Shown here one piece after another: positions 34,231-42,796 of a stretch of DNA of 64,000 bases. The notes under the pieces are model-generated. The model searched no databases. It was not told the DNA's origin and saw only the letters and a program-made list of their open reading frames with translations. How positions within the stretch are numbered: the stretch's first letter is position 1; each line of letters starts with the position of its first letter. Origin of the DNA: Streptomyces platensis (GTDB lineage Bacteria; Actinomycetota; Actinomycetes; Streptomycetales; Streptomycetaceae); NCBI RefSeq assembly GCF_008704855.1, contig NZ_CP023691.1, positions 7,502,001 to 7,566,000 on the forward strand, given 5' to 3'. A program made the position numbers and the translations under genes.

Positions 34231-35097
34231 GTGACCCACCAGCCGCCGCAGACACCACCATCCGGATATGGCGCCCCGCTGCCATCCTACCCCGGTGCAC
34301 CGGTTGCGCCGCAGAACGGCCCGACGCCGCCGACCGGACTTCCGGGCCAGGGTGGGGGCCCGGGCTTCACGCCGCCGCCTCCGCCGCCTCCCCGGCGCCG
34401 CACCGGACTGATCCTGACCGTCGTCCTGGTCGCCGTCGTGCTGCTCGCCGGGGGTGGCTACCTGGCGTGGTCGCAGCTCGGTGGTGGGGACGACACCGAG
34501 GCGCGGCAGGGACAGGGACAGAGCCAGGGCGGGGAACAGAACCAGGGACAGGGGCAGAGCCAGGGCCAGGGCGAGGGGAAGGCGGAGAACAACTCCAAGG
34601 GGCTGGCCACCCCCAAGGTGGTGAAGTCGGGCCCGGCGGCACTTCGTTATGACGCGAAGGCCACCGCGCAGATGTACCCGCCGGAAAAGCGGAAGCCCGC
34701 GCTGTACCCGGAGCTGAAGGGCCTGACCCAGACCGACTCGGTCTACCTTGCGCAGAACCAGCCCTCGGTCACCCTGGGCGTCCACACCGGTGCGGGTGTG
34801 GTGTCCGACCCCGCGCAGCGGGTGAAGGCGGCCTTCGGCCCGAACAAGATGGCCGTCGCGCCGAAGGACTTCGATCTCCAGGACCCCGACGCTAAGGGAG
34901 CCGTTCTGCGCTGCGGGGTCGCCGACGGCGGCGGCGACTACATCCCCCTGTGTGTCTGGGCCGACAGCACCTCGGTCGGGGACGTGACCGGTCTGGACGG
35001 GGCGACCTCGCGTTCCCTCAAGAAGATCGACCTGAAGACGCTGGCGCAGCAGACGAGCGACCTGCGCAAGGCGATGCAGGGCGGCTCCGCCGGCTGA
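34231..35097 (+). CDS. Single-pass membrane protein with extracytoplasmic domain, unknown function
   Basis: About 288 residues. A Pro-rich cytoplasmic N-terminus (PSGYGAPLPSYPGAP, FTPPPPPPPRRR) precedes one transmembrane helix (TGLILTVVLVAVVLLAGGGYLAW). A Gln/Gly-rich linker (QGQGQSQGGEQNQGQG) follows, then an outside domain of about 190 residues with two cysteines (LRCGVADGG and IPLCVWAD) that may form a disulfide. The build resembles the septum-domain protein at 4148 but without that family's cysteine pattern. GTG 34231 (MTHQPPQTP) is preferred; ATG 34210 is in frame. Confidence 0.7.
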   Translation: MTHQPPQTPPSGYGAPLPSYPGAPVAPQNGPTPPTGLPGQGGGPGFTPPPPPPPRRRTGLILTVVLVAVVLLAGGGYLAWSQLGGGDDTEARQGQGQSQGGEQNQGQGQSQGQGEGKAENNSKGLATPKVVKSGPAALRYDAKATAQMYPPEKRKPALYPELKGLTQTDSVYLAQNQPSVTLGVHTGAGVVSDPAQRVKAAFGPNKMAVAPKDFDLQDPDAKGAVLRCGVADGGGDYIPLCVWADSTSVGDVTGLDGATSRSLKKIDLKTLAQQTSDLRKAMQGGSAG

Positions 35098-35234
35098 TCT
35101 GGCCTCCCGCACATCGGAACGGCGGCGCCGACTTCATGAGGTCTGCGCCGCCGTTCCGTGCGCCCGCGCCGGCCTCGCGTCCGTGCCGTTCGCCCGGTCG
35201 CCGTACGGCGGCATCAACGGCACGGCGGCCCACA

Positions 35235-37016
35235 TCAGCCGTGCCAGGACCGCCAGAGTGCCGCGTACGCACCGTCGGCGGCCACCAGTTCGTCGTGGCT
35301 GCCCAGTTCGCTGATCCGGCCCTCCTCGACGACCGCGATGACGTCGGCGTCGTGTGCGGTGTGCAGCCGGTGCGCGATGGCCACCACGGTGCGGCCGTCC
35401 AGCACTCTGCCCAGTGAGCGCTCCAGGTGGCGGGCCGCCCGTGGGTCGAGCAGGGAGGTCGCCTCGTCCAGCACGAGGGTGTGCGGATCGGCCAGTACCA
35501 GCCGGGCCAGCGCGATCTGTTGGGCCTGGGCCGGAGTCAGGGCGTGGCCGCCCGAGCCGACCTCGGTGTCCAGCCCCTGGTCCAGGGCCCGCGCCCAGTC
35601 GTCGGCGTCCACCGCGCCGAGTGCTGCCCACAGCTCGGCATCGGCCGCTCCGGTGCGCGCGAGCAAGAGGTTGTCGCGGAGCGAGCCGACGAAGACATGG
35701 TGTTCCTGGTTGACCAGCGCCACCTGCTCGCGGAGCCGCTCGGCCGGCATCCTGGAGAGCTCGGCGCCGCCCAGGGTGACGCTGCCGACGCGGGGCCCGT
35801 AGATACCGGCCAGCAGTCGGCCCAGCGTCGATTTGCCGGCGCCGGACGGACCGACCAGCGCCAGCCGGCTCCCCGGGCGGATCCGCAGCGAGACCTCGCG
35901 CAGCACGTCGACGTCGGCGCGGTAGCCGAAGCTCACCTGGTCGGCGTGGACGTCCCGGCCGTCCGGGTGCCGGTCCGCGTCGGTGGCCTCCGGGGCGACC
36001 TCCCGGACGCCGACGAGTCGCGCGATGGACACCTGGGCCTCCTGGAGCTCGTCGTACCAGCGCAGGATGATGCCGACCGGATCGATCATCATCTGCGCCA
36101 GCAGCGCCCCCGTCGTCAGCTGCCCGGGACTGATCCAGCCCTCCAGGACGAACGCGCCGCCGAGCAGCAACACCGAGGCCAGGAGCAGCACATGCGCCAT
36201 ATCGATGACGGGGAAGAGCACGGAGCGCAGGTAGAGGGTGTAGCGCTCCCACTGGGTCCATTGATGGATGCGGCGCTCCGACAGTGCGATCCGGCGGGCG
36301 CCCAGCCGGTGGGCTTCGACGGTACGACCCGCGTCCACGGACTCGGTGAGCACGGCGGACACCGCGGCGTACCCGGCGGCCTCCGAACGGTAGGCGCCCG
36401 GCGCCCGCTTGTAGTACCAGCGGCAGCCGACGATCAGCAGCGGCAGCGCGATCAGCACGGCCAGGGCCAGCGGCGGCGCGGTCACGGCCAGCCCGCCGAT
36501 CAGCAGCGCCACCCACACCACGCCGATGGCCAGCTGCGGTACGGCCTCGCGCATCGCGCTGGAGAGCCGGTCGATGTCCGTGGTGATCCGCGACAGCAGG
36601 TCGCCGGTGCCGGCCCGCTCCAGTACGCCCGGCGGCAGCGCCACCGACCGTACGAGGAAGTCCTCCCGCAGATCCGCCAGCATCCGCTCGCCGAGCATCG
36701 CCCCGCGCAGCCGGACCATACGGACGAACACCGTCTGGGCGGCCAGCGCGACGGCGAACACCGCGACCGTGCGACCCAGCGGGAGATCGCGGGCGCCCGC
36801 GGAGAGGTCCTCGACGATGCCGCCGAGCAGATACGGGCCGGCCATGGAGGCGATCACCGCGGCCGTGTTGACGGCGATCAGCACCGTGAACGCCCGGCGG
36901 TGACGGCGGATCAGGCCGCGGACGTAGCTGCGGACGGTGGCCGGTGAGCCGACGGGGAGTGTCGTGAGGGTCTGCGGGGCGTTCGGATCGTAGTCCGGGG
37001 GCGCCAGGCCGATCAT
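35235..37016 (-). CDS. Heterodimeric ABC exporter subunit with intact Walker A and degenerate signature
   Basis: A 593-residue half-transporter: a six-helix type I exporter domain followed by an ATPase. Walker A GPSGAGKST, Q-loop VNQEHHVF, Walker B LVLDEATSLLD and H-loop IAHRLHT are intact. The signature is HALTPAQAQQIALAR instead of LSGGQ. It therefore needs a partner to complete an ATP site. Its start overlaps the upstream partner's stop by 4 bp (37013-37016). Exported substrate unknown; drug or lipid export is typical. It converges on the plus-strand membrane-protein gene. Confidence 0.9.
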   Translation of the reverse strand: MIGLAPPDYDPNAPQTLTTLPVGSPATVRSYVRGLIRRHRRAFTVLIAVNTAAVIASMAGPYLLGGIVEDLSAGARDLPLGRTVAVFAVALAAQTVFVRMVRLRGAMLGERMLADLREDFLVRSVALPPGVLERAGTGDLLSRITTDIDRLSSAMREAVPQLAIGVVWVALLIGGLAVTAPPLALAVLIALPLLIVGCRWYYKRAPGAYRSEAAGYAAVSAVLTESVDAGRTVEAHRLGARRIALSERRIHQWTQWERYTLYLRSVLFPVIDMAHVLLLASVLLLGGAFVLEGWISPGQLTTGALLAQMMIDPVGIILRWYDELQEAQVSIARLVGVREVAPEATDADRHPDGRDVHADQVSFGYRADVDVLREVSLRIRPGSRLALVGPSGAGKSTLGRLLAGIYGPRVGSVTLGGAELSRMPAERLREQVALVNQEHHVFVGSLRDNLLLARTGAADAELWAALGAVDADDWARALDQGLDTEVGSGGHALTPAQAQQIALARLVLADPHTLVLDEATSLLDPRAARHLERSLGRVLDGRTVVAIAHRLHTAHDADVIAVVEEGRISELGSHDELVAADGAYAALWRSWHG

Positions 37017-38812
37017 GCGGTCTCCTCGATCTGGCCGGTCGACAGTGCCGGCTCGGGGTCCGTCTCGCGGGTGACGACCGCGCGGTAGGCGGGGTGGCTG
37101 CACAGCAGTTCGCGGTGGCCGGCCGTGGCGACGGCCTTGCCCTCCTGGAGGAACACCACCTGTTCGGCCCGGTCCAGGAGGAGCGGACTGGAGGTGAAGA
37201 CGACCGTTGTCCGGCCGCTCCTGATCGTCCGCAGACCGTCGGCGATCCGGGCCTCGGTGTGGGCGTCGACGGCACTGGTCGGCTCGTCGAGGACCAGCAC
37301 CTCCGGGTCGGTGACCAGCGATCGGGCCAGTGCCAGCCGCTGTCGCTGCCCGCCGGACAACGACCGTCCGCGCTCGGTGATGTAGGTGTGCATCGGGTCG
37401 CCGGAGTCGTCGACCGAGGCCTGTGCCAGCGCGGTCAGCACATCGCCGCACTGGGCCGCGGCCAGCGCGTCCGTCGCGCCCACCCGCCCGGAGGCCGGGA
37501 CGTCGAGCAGCTCGCCGAGGGTGCCGGAGAGCAGCATCGGGTCCTTGTCCTGGACGAGTACGGCCCTGCGGGCGGTGTCCCGTGGCAGATCGTCGAGCGG
37601 GGCGCCGCCGAGGACGACGGACAGACCGGCTCCGTCCCCGGCGTCCTCGCCGGCCTGCGGCGGGTGTCCGCCGAGGCGTTCGGCGAGCCGGCCCGCGGCG
37701 TCGGGGTCGCCGCAGACCACCGCGGTCAGCCGGCCGGCCGGGGCGGTCAGACCGCTGACCGGGTCGTGCAGCGCGCCGGTGGGCGTTGTCGCCTGGTCCT
37801 CGGTCCGTCCGCCGGCCGGCCGGTGCTGGGCCAGGACGCGGGCCGTTCGCTTCGCGGAGGGTTTGGCGAAGGAGTAGGCCTGGGCGATCTCTTCGAAGCG
37901 GCGCAGTGGGAAGAGCAGGAAGGTGACCGCGCTGTAGAGGGTGACGAGATCGCCGACCGCGATGGTGCCGTCGAGGGCGAGCCGGGCGCCGTACGAGACC
38001 ACAGCGATGAGCAGCAGGCCCGGCAGCAGTACTTGGAGGGCCGAGATCAGGGCCCACATCCGGGCGCTGCGGACGGCGGCCTTGCGTACCTCTTGGGAGG
38101 CGCTGCGGTAGCGGCCGAGGAAGAGTTCCTCGCCGCCGATGCCACGCAGCACCCGCAGCCCGGCGACGGTGTCGGAGGCCAGCTCGGTGGCCTGGCCGGC
38201 CTTCTCGCGCTGGGCGTCGGCGCGCCGGGTGGCGGGCGGCAGCAGCGGCAGGACGGCCAGTGCGAGTACGGGGACCGCGACGGCTACCAGGATGCCCAGT
38301 TCCGGCTGGTAGAAGGCCAGGGCGACGGAGACGCCGATGGTGACCAGGGCCGCCGCGGCGAACCGGGAGAGGGCCTCGACGAACCAGCCGATCTTCTCCA
38401 GGTCGCCGGTGCTGACGGTGACGATCTCGCCGGCCGCCACCCGCCGGGTCATGACCGAGCCCAGCTCCGTGGTCTTGCGGGCGAGCAGTTGCTGCATCCG
38501 GGCCACGGCGGTGATCCAGTTGGTGACGGCCGCGCGGTGCAGCATGGTGTCGCCGGCCGCGATCAGCGCGCCCAGGGCCAGGATCAGGCCGCCGGCCAGG
38601 AGGAGCCGCCCGCCGTCGCGGTCCACCACGGCCTGCACGGCGAGGCCCACCGGCAGGGGGGAGGCGGCGATGGCGCCGATGTTCACCAGCCCCCAGGCCA
38701 GGGCCTTGAGCTGGCCGCCGAGCTGTCGGCGGCAGAGCCACCGGAGGAAGGCGCCGCCCGTACGGACGTCCGGGACGCCCGGGTCGGGGTGCGGAAGGTC
38801 ACGAAGGTGCAT
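37013..38812 (-). CDS. Heterodimeric ABC exporter subunit with intact signature and degenerate Walker A
   Basis: A 599-residue type I exporter half. The transmembrane domain starts ALAWGLVNIGAIAASPLPVGL. In the ATPase, the Walker A position reads VVCGDPDAAGRLAERLGG, with no GKS/T. The signature SLSGGQRQRLALARSL and Walker B VLVLDEPTSAVD are intact, and the H-loop His is replaced (VVFTSSPL). It can supply only the signature half of a composite site and must pair with the downstream subunit. ATG 38812 is chosen because the sequence then begins MHLRDLPHPDPGVPDVRTGG; no good ribosome site is seen there. Confidence 0.88.
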   Translation of the reverse strand: MHLRDLPHPDPGVPDVRTGGAFLRWLCRRQLGGQLKALAWGLVNIGAIAASPLPVGLAVQAVVDRDGGRLLLAGGLILALGALIAAGDTMLHRAAVTNWITAVARMQQLLARKTTELGSVMTRRVAAGEIVTVSTGDLEKIGWFVEALSRFAAAALVTIGVSVALAFYQPELGILVAVAVPVLALAVLPLLPPATRRADAQREKAGQATELASDTVAGLRVLRGIGGEELFLGRYRSASQEVRKAAVRSARMWALISALQVLLPGLLLIAVVSYGARLALDGTIAVGDLVTLYSAVTFLLFPLRRFEEIAQAYSFAKPSAKRTARVLAQHRPAGGRTEDQATTPTGALHDPVSGLTAPAGRLTAVVCGDPDAAGRLAERLGGHPPQAGEDAGDGAGLSVVLGGAPLDDLPRDTARRAVLVQDKDPMLLSGTLGELLDVPASGRVGATDALAAAQCGDVLTALAQASVDDSGDPMHTYITERGRSLSGGQRQRLALARSLVTDPEVLVLDEPTSAVDAHTEARIADGLRTIRSGRTTVVFTSSPLLLDRAEQVVFLQEGKAVATAGHRELLCSHPAYRAVVTRETDPEPALSTGQIEETA

Positions 38813-38979
38813 GGTGTCCCAGCCGGAGTCGTGGTGAGGGGGCGGCAGCAGGCCGTCCCGGCAGGCGAATGCCCCTCCGCGCATATCGCGTCGTCGGTGG
38901 AGGTCCTGGAAGATTGGCCTGCGGACTGGGCGGATTTCAAACGGTTTTTCCGCTGTGGCCACGTGATTCGGACAATCGT

Positions 38980-39030
<51 letters not shown>

Positions 39031-39091
39031 ACGGTGGTCGCCGGTGCGCGGCGGGCGAGTGCTGAACGGCCGTCGGACGCGGGGTGCGACC

Positions 39092-39853
39092 ATGGGGGCC
39101 ATGCGGACAGCGGGCAGTGCGATACGGATGGCGGCGGTGGCCGCGGCGGGACTGGTTCTTCTGGCGGGCTGCGGCGGTACGGGTGGCGGCCGGGGCGGCG
39201 GCAAGGACGACGGTGCGGCGAAGGGGGAGCGCCCCGGTGGCCCGGCCCGCGGCGGGTCGTCCACCACACACCTCAAGAACATCCCCGAGGTCGGCACGGC
39301 CCTGCGGTCCCGGATCCCGTCCGCCACCCGGCAGGTCGTTGCGGTCTACGGCGCGGGCGTGAACTCCGCCGACGCCACCGTCGTCCTCTATGACAAGGGC
39401 GCCAACGGCTGGGACCGCAAGGCGAGTTGGGATGCGCACAACGGCCGGCGCGGCTGGACTGTGAATCATCACGAGGGGGACAAGCGCAGCCCCGTGGGGG
39501 TGTTCCCGCTGACCGATGCGGGCGGAGTGCTCCCGGACCCTGGCGCCAAGCTGCCCTACACCCACTCCTCGGCGTTCACCCCGCCGTCGTACTGGTCCAA
39601 GAACACCCGCCACGACTTCGACTACGTCGTCGCGATCAACTACAACCGCGTCAAGGGCGCCTCCCCGCTGGACCCGACCCGGCCGGAGGGGCAGTCCAAG
39701 GGCGGCGGGGTCTGGCTGCATCTGGACCATGGCAGCGGCACCTCCGCCTGTGTCAGCGTCCCGAAGTCCGGGATGCGGGCCTTGCTGCGCGCCCTCGATC
39801 CGGCGCGGCACCCCGTCATCGTCATGGGGGACAAGGCGCACCTGGCGGCCTGA
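39092..39853 (+). CDS. L,D-transpeptidase-fold (YkuD-like) secreted lipoprotein
   Basis: A 253-residue protein with a lipoprotein signal (MRTAGSAIRMAAVAAAGLVLLAGC; lipobox LAGC) and a Gly-rich spacer. The YkuD-type domain has RSPVGVFPLTDAGG, VVAINYNR and the catalytic pattern VWLHLDHGSGTSACVSV, in which the His and Cys match the H...S-x-x-C nucleophile motif. Such enzymes cross-link or modify peptidoglycan outside the membrane. ATG 39092 has GGGG eight bases upstream; ATG 39101 is also possible. Divergent from the ABC exporter. Confidence 0.8.
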   Translation: MGAMRTAGSAIRMAAVAAAGLVLLAGCGGTGGGRGGGKDDGAAKGERPGGPARGGSSTTHLKNIPEVGTALRSRIPSATRQVVAVYGAGVNSADATVVLYDKGANGWDRKASWDAHNGRRGWTVNHHEGDKRSPVGVFPLTDAGGVLPDPGAKLPYTHSSAFTPPSYWSKNTRHDFDYVVAINYNRVKGASPLDPTRPEGQSKGGGVWLHLDHGSGTSACVSVPKSGMRALLRALDPARHPVIVMGDKAHLAA

Positions 39854-40044
39854 GCGGCGTAACGGGCGCACGGGACGCACCAGGCGTACGAAGCGGCGGC
39901 CGCGCAGCGGACGAAAGCCTCGGCCAGGACGGGGGTTTGACGGTTCTTGTGAGCCATCGCCGCATTTCAGAGGGACATCGGCGCTGTTCTGCCAGCGGTG
40001 AACCCCGGCCCGACCGGGCTCGACGATCACTAAAGTCCGGTCTC

Positions 40045-40800
40045 ATGACGACGATTACCACGCGCACGGTCGAGTACCCGGCCGACGGTCTGACGATGAT
40101 CGGGCACCTCGCACTCCCGGCCGGTGTCGACCGCCGGCCCGCGGTGCTGCTCGGGCCGGAGGGCACGGGGCTCAGCGACGTCGAGCGCCGCCGGGCCGAT
40201 GCTCTCGCCGAGCTGGGATACGTAGTGCTGGCCTTCGACCTTCACGGCGGGCGCTATTTGGGTGACCCCGAGGAGATGCTGGCCCGTTGCATGCCGCTGC
40301 TCGCCGACCCCGACCGGATGCGGGGCATCGGTCATGCGGCGCTCGACGTGTTGCGCGCCGAACCGCGGACCGATCCCGACCGGATCGCCGCCGTCGGCTA
40401 CGGCACCGGTGGCGCCGTCGGGCTGGAACTCGGGCGCGACGGCGTCAACCTGCGCGCGATCGGGACAGTCAACGCGCTGACCACGGGCCGACCGGGCGAG
40501 GCGGCGCGCATTCGCTGCCCGGTGTGGGCCGGGGTCGGGTCGGAAGACCCGATCATGCCGCCCGCGCAACGGGTCGCGTTCACCGAAGAGATGCAGGCCG
40601 CGGGCGTCGACTGGCGACTCGTGGTCTACGGCGGCGCCTTGCACGCCTTCCACCACCCGCCGGTCGACCACACCGTGCGGCCCGGCGTCGGCTACCACCC
40701 ACGGCACGCGCAGCGAGCCTGGCGCGACGTCGTCGACCTGCTCTCCGAGTGCCTGCCCGTGCCGGAGGATCTGGTCAGTCCAAGCTCGGCCACCCGCTGA
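40045..40800 (+). CDS. Dienelactone-hydrolase-family protein lacking the usual nucleophile
   Basis: A 251-residue alpha/beta hydrolase: TVEYPADGLTMIGHLALPAG, then YVVLAFDLHGGRYLGDPEEMLARC, with the acid region WAGVGSEDPIMPP and C-terminal HAFHHPP supplying Asp and His. The nucleophile elbow, normally G-x-C-x-G, reads IAAVGYGTGGAV, with Gly at the nucleophile position (GGC codon). Either the family here uses another residue or the protein is not a hydrolase. ATG 40045. No operon partner; gene stands alone. Confidence 0.82.
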   Translation: MTTITTRTVEYPADGLTMIGHLALPAGVDRRPAVLLGPEGTGLSDVERRRADALAELGYVVLAFDLHGGRYLGDPEEMLARCMPLLADPDRMRGIGHAALDVLRAEPRTDPDRIAAVGYGTGGAVGLELGRDGVNLRAIGTVNALTTGRPGEAARIRCPVWAGVGSEDPIMPPAQRVAFTEEMQAAGVDWRLVVYGGALHAFHHPPVDHTVRPGVGYHPRHAQRAWRDVVDLLSECLPVPEDLVSPSSATR

Positions 40801-41032
40801 CCAGCGCTTACCGGTCACTACGGCACACGACGACATGCTGTCCATGGCGCAGCACCTGCCGGACCCGCCGAAGCAGGCCGTGGCCGAACCGGGCGCCGCC
40901 TCCGCCCCACCCCGCGACATCTGAGGCGCCGGGCCCCGCCCCGCCGGCTGAGGCGCCGGGCAGGCCCCGCGACACCTGAGCTCCGGGGCCCGGCGCGTCA
41001 CCACCGCCCGCCGGGCCCCGGAGTGCTCGCTC

Positions 41033-42463
41033 CTACTCCTCCGGCTTCTTCGAATCCATCCCCGTCCGCGCCTTCTTCCACAGCCCGCGGGTGAAGTCGG
41101 GAATCTCCTGCGGCGCGCCCTTCGCCTTGATGGACAGATCGCTCAGCGGCACCGGCGCGGTCCAGGTCGCCGCGTCATAGACGTCGAAGTCCGGTACGAG
41201 GCCCAGCCGCATGCACTGCATCAGCCGGAAGACCAGCATGTAGTCCATGCCGCCGTGCCCGCCGGGCGGGTTGGCGTGCTCCTTCCACAGCCAGTGGTCC
41301 CACTCCGCGTACTTGCTGAAGTCGCCCCACTCGTCGTTGCTCTGGTCCGGCTCGATATAGATCCGCTCCGGATAGTCCTCGAAGACGCCCTTGGTGCCGC
41401 CGAGGCTGTTGATCCGGCTGTAGGGGTGCGGGGTGGAGACATCGTGCTCCAGCCGGATCACCCGCCCCTTGGCGGTCTGGACGAGGCTGATCGTCCGGTC
41501 GCTCTCGATGTACGACTCCTTCCAGCTGGGGTCGTTCGCCGGCATGTGCGCCTTGCGGTAGGCGGCGAGGCCGAGCGCGGGGGTGCCGAAGCTGGAGATC
41601 CGTACGGCGCGGTCGCCGCGGTTGATGTCCATGTAGTTGGCGACCGGGCCGAACCCGTGGTTGGGGTAGAGGTCACCGCGCAGCCGGGTGTGCCACAGCC
41701 GGCGCCAGGGCCCCTCGTAGTACTTGGGATCGAACATCAGGCCGCGCAGATCGTGGTTGTACGCGCCGGCGCCGTGCAGCAGATCACCGAACAGGCCCGC
41801 ATGGGCCATCCGCAGCACCCGCATCTCGTTCTTGCCGTAACAGCAGTTCTCCAGCTGCATACAGTGTCTGCGGGTGCGCTCGGAGAGATCGACCAGCTCC
41901 CACAGCTGGTCCAGCCGCAGCGCCAGGGGGCATTCCACGCCTACGTGTTTGCCGTTGAGCATCGCGGTCTTCGCCATGTCGAAGTGCCAGTCCCAGGGCG
42001 TGGCCGCGTAGACGAAGTCGATGTCGCCCCGCTTGCAGAGGTTCTCGAAGTCATGGTCGCCCTTGGTGTAGACGGCAGGCGCCGGCTGCCCCGCGTCGGT
42101 GACCTTCTTGGCGGCCTTGGCGGTCTTCTCCTTCACCGGGTCGCAGAGGGCGACGACGCGGACGCCCGGCACCGCGAGAAAGAGGTCGATCATGCTGCCG
42201 CCCCGGTTGCCGAGGCCGATGATGCCGACGCGTACGGTGCCGCGCCGCTCGAAAGGCACTCCGATCATCGTCCTGCCGGTGGCGCGGGGGGCAGCGGCGG
42301 CGGCGCCGGGGGCCGCCGCGCCGGGTGCGGCCGCCGCGGCCGGTCCGGCCGAGAGGCCGCCGAGCCCCAGTCCGGCGCCCGCGGCACCGGCGGTCCACAG
42401 GACCGAACGGCGGCTCGGACCGGCCTCGTTGGGGTCAGGGTTCTGCGATGGTGCCTCGTTCAT
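41033..42463 (-). CDS. Tat-exported Gfo/Idh/MocA-family protein, GH109-like
   Basis: A 476-residue protein with a twin-arginine signal (SRRSVLWTAGAAGAGLGLGG) and an Ala-rich stretch. The Rossmann domain is VRVGIIGLGNRGGSMIDLFLAVPGVRVVALCDP, with HVGVECPLALRLDQLWELVD and NCCYGKNEMRVLRMAHAGLFG following. These match GH109 enzymes (NAD-dependent alpha-N-acetylgalactosaminidases) better than cytoplasmic dehydrogenases. Predicted to fold with NAD(H) in the cytoplasm and be exported. ATG 42463 has an ideal GGAGG. Divergent from the alpha-amylase gene, suggesting joint carbohydrate control. Confidence 0.82.
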   Translation of the reverse strand: MNEAPSQNPDPNEAGPSRRSVLWTAGAAGAGLGLGGLSAGPAAAAAPGAAAPGAAAAAPRATGRTMIGVPFERRGTVRVGIIGLGNRGGSMIDLFLAVPGVRVVALCDPVKEKTAKAAKKVTDAGQPAPAVYTKGDHDFENLCKRGDIDFVYAATPWDWHFDMAKTAMLNGKHVGVECPLALRLDQLWELVDLSERTRRHCMQLENCCYGKNEMRVLRMAHAGLFGDLLHGAGAYNHDLRGLMFDPKYYEGPWRRLWHTRLRGDLYPNHGFGPVANYMDINRGDRAVRISSFGTPALGLAAYRKAHMPANDPSWKESYIESDRTISLVQTAKGRVIRLEHDVSTPHPYSRINSLGGTKGVFEDYPERIYIEPDQSNDEWGDFSKYAEWDHWLWKEHANPPGGHGGMDYMLVFRLMQCMRLGLVPDFDVYDAATWTAPVPLSDLSIKAKGAPQEIPDFTRGLWKKARTGMDSKKPEE

Positions 42464-42796
42464 CGGTCCTCCAGGAGCGGTGGGGTGCCGGGGCATACGT
42501 GAACCTCGGTCAGGACCCTGTCGGCCGTCGGCCTGAGGCACAAGAGGGCCGATTGGACTCTTGTTACGGCACACTTGGACTCTTTGCCGCAAGAGCGGAT
42601 CCATCACGGCGAGGCCGGACGCGCTTCCGCCAGCTCCTTTCGCAAGGTGCTGAAAAGCCTTGCAGAAAGCCTTGACGTGTCCACAAGGCAAACGGCAGGC
42701 TCCGGTACGGACATCCCCCCCCCATGGCGGCCGGCGCGTGGCTGCTCTCGTGGGCGCGGTGCGCGCTGCCGCGCCCCATGACCAAGGAGCCGCAAG
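42464..42796. promoter_or_regulatory. Divergent GH109/alpha-amylase control region
   Basis: A 333-bp spacer containing direct repeats TTGGACTCTT at 42553-42562 and 42575-42584 (22-bp period), an inverted pair GCAAGG (42642-42647) and CCTTGC (42658-42663), and another CCTTGAC at 42670-42676. Short direct repeats of the CTTGCAG/CTTGACG type are found at Streptomyces maltose- and amylase-gene operators bound by MalR-type regulators. Assignment to MalR is inferred by resemblance. Confidence 0.55.

Noticed and set aside
35235..38741. One continuous 1168-residue reading of the ABC pair
   Set aside because: Frame merely stays open through the upstream gene; motifs and the ATGA overlap show two separate proteins.
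40808..40924. Fragment DDMLSMAQHLPDPPKQAVAE... after the dienelactone-hydrolase gene
   Set aside because: Short, without start signal or identifiable parent; may be decayed coding DNA but cannot be supported.
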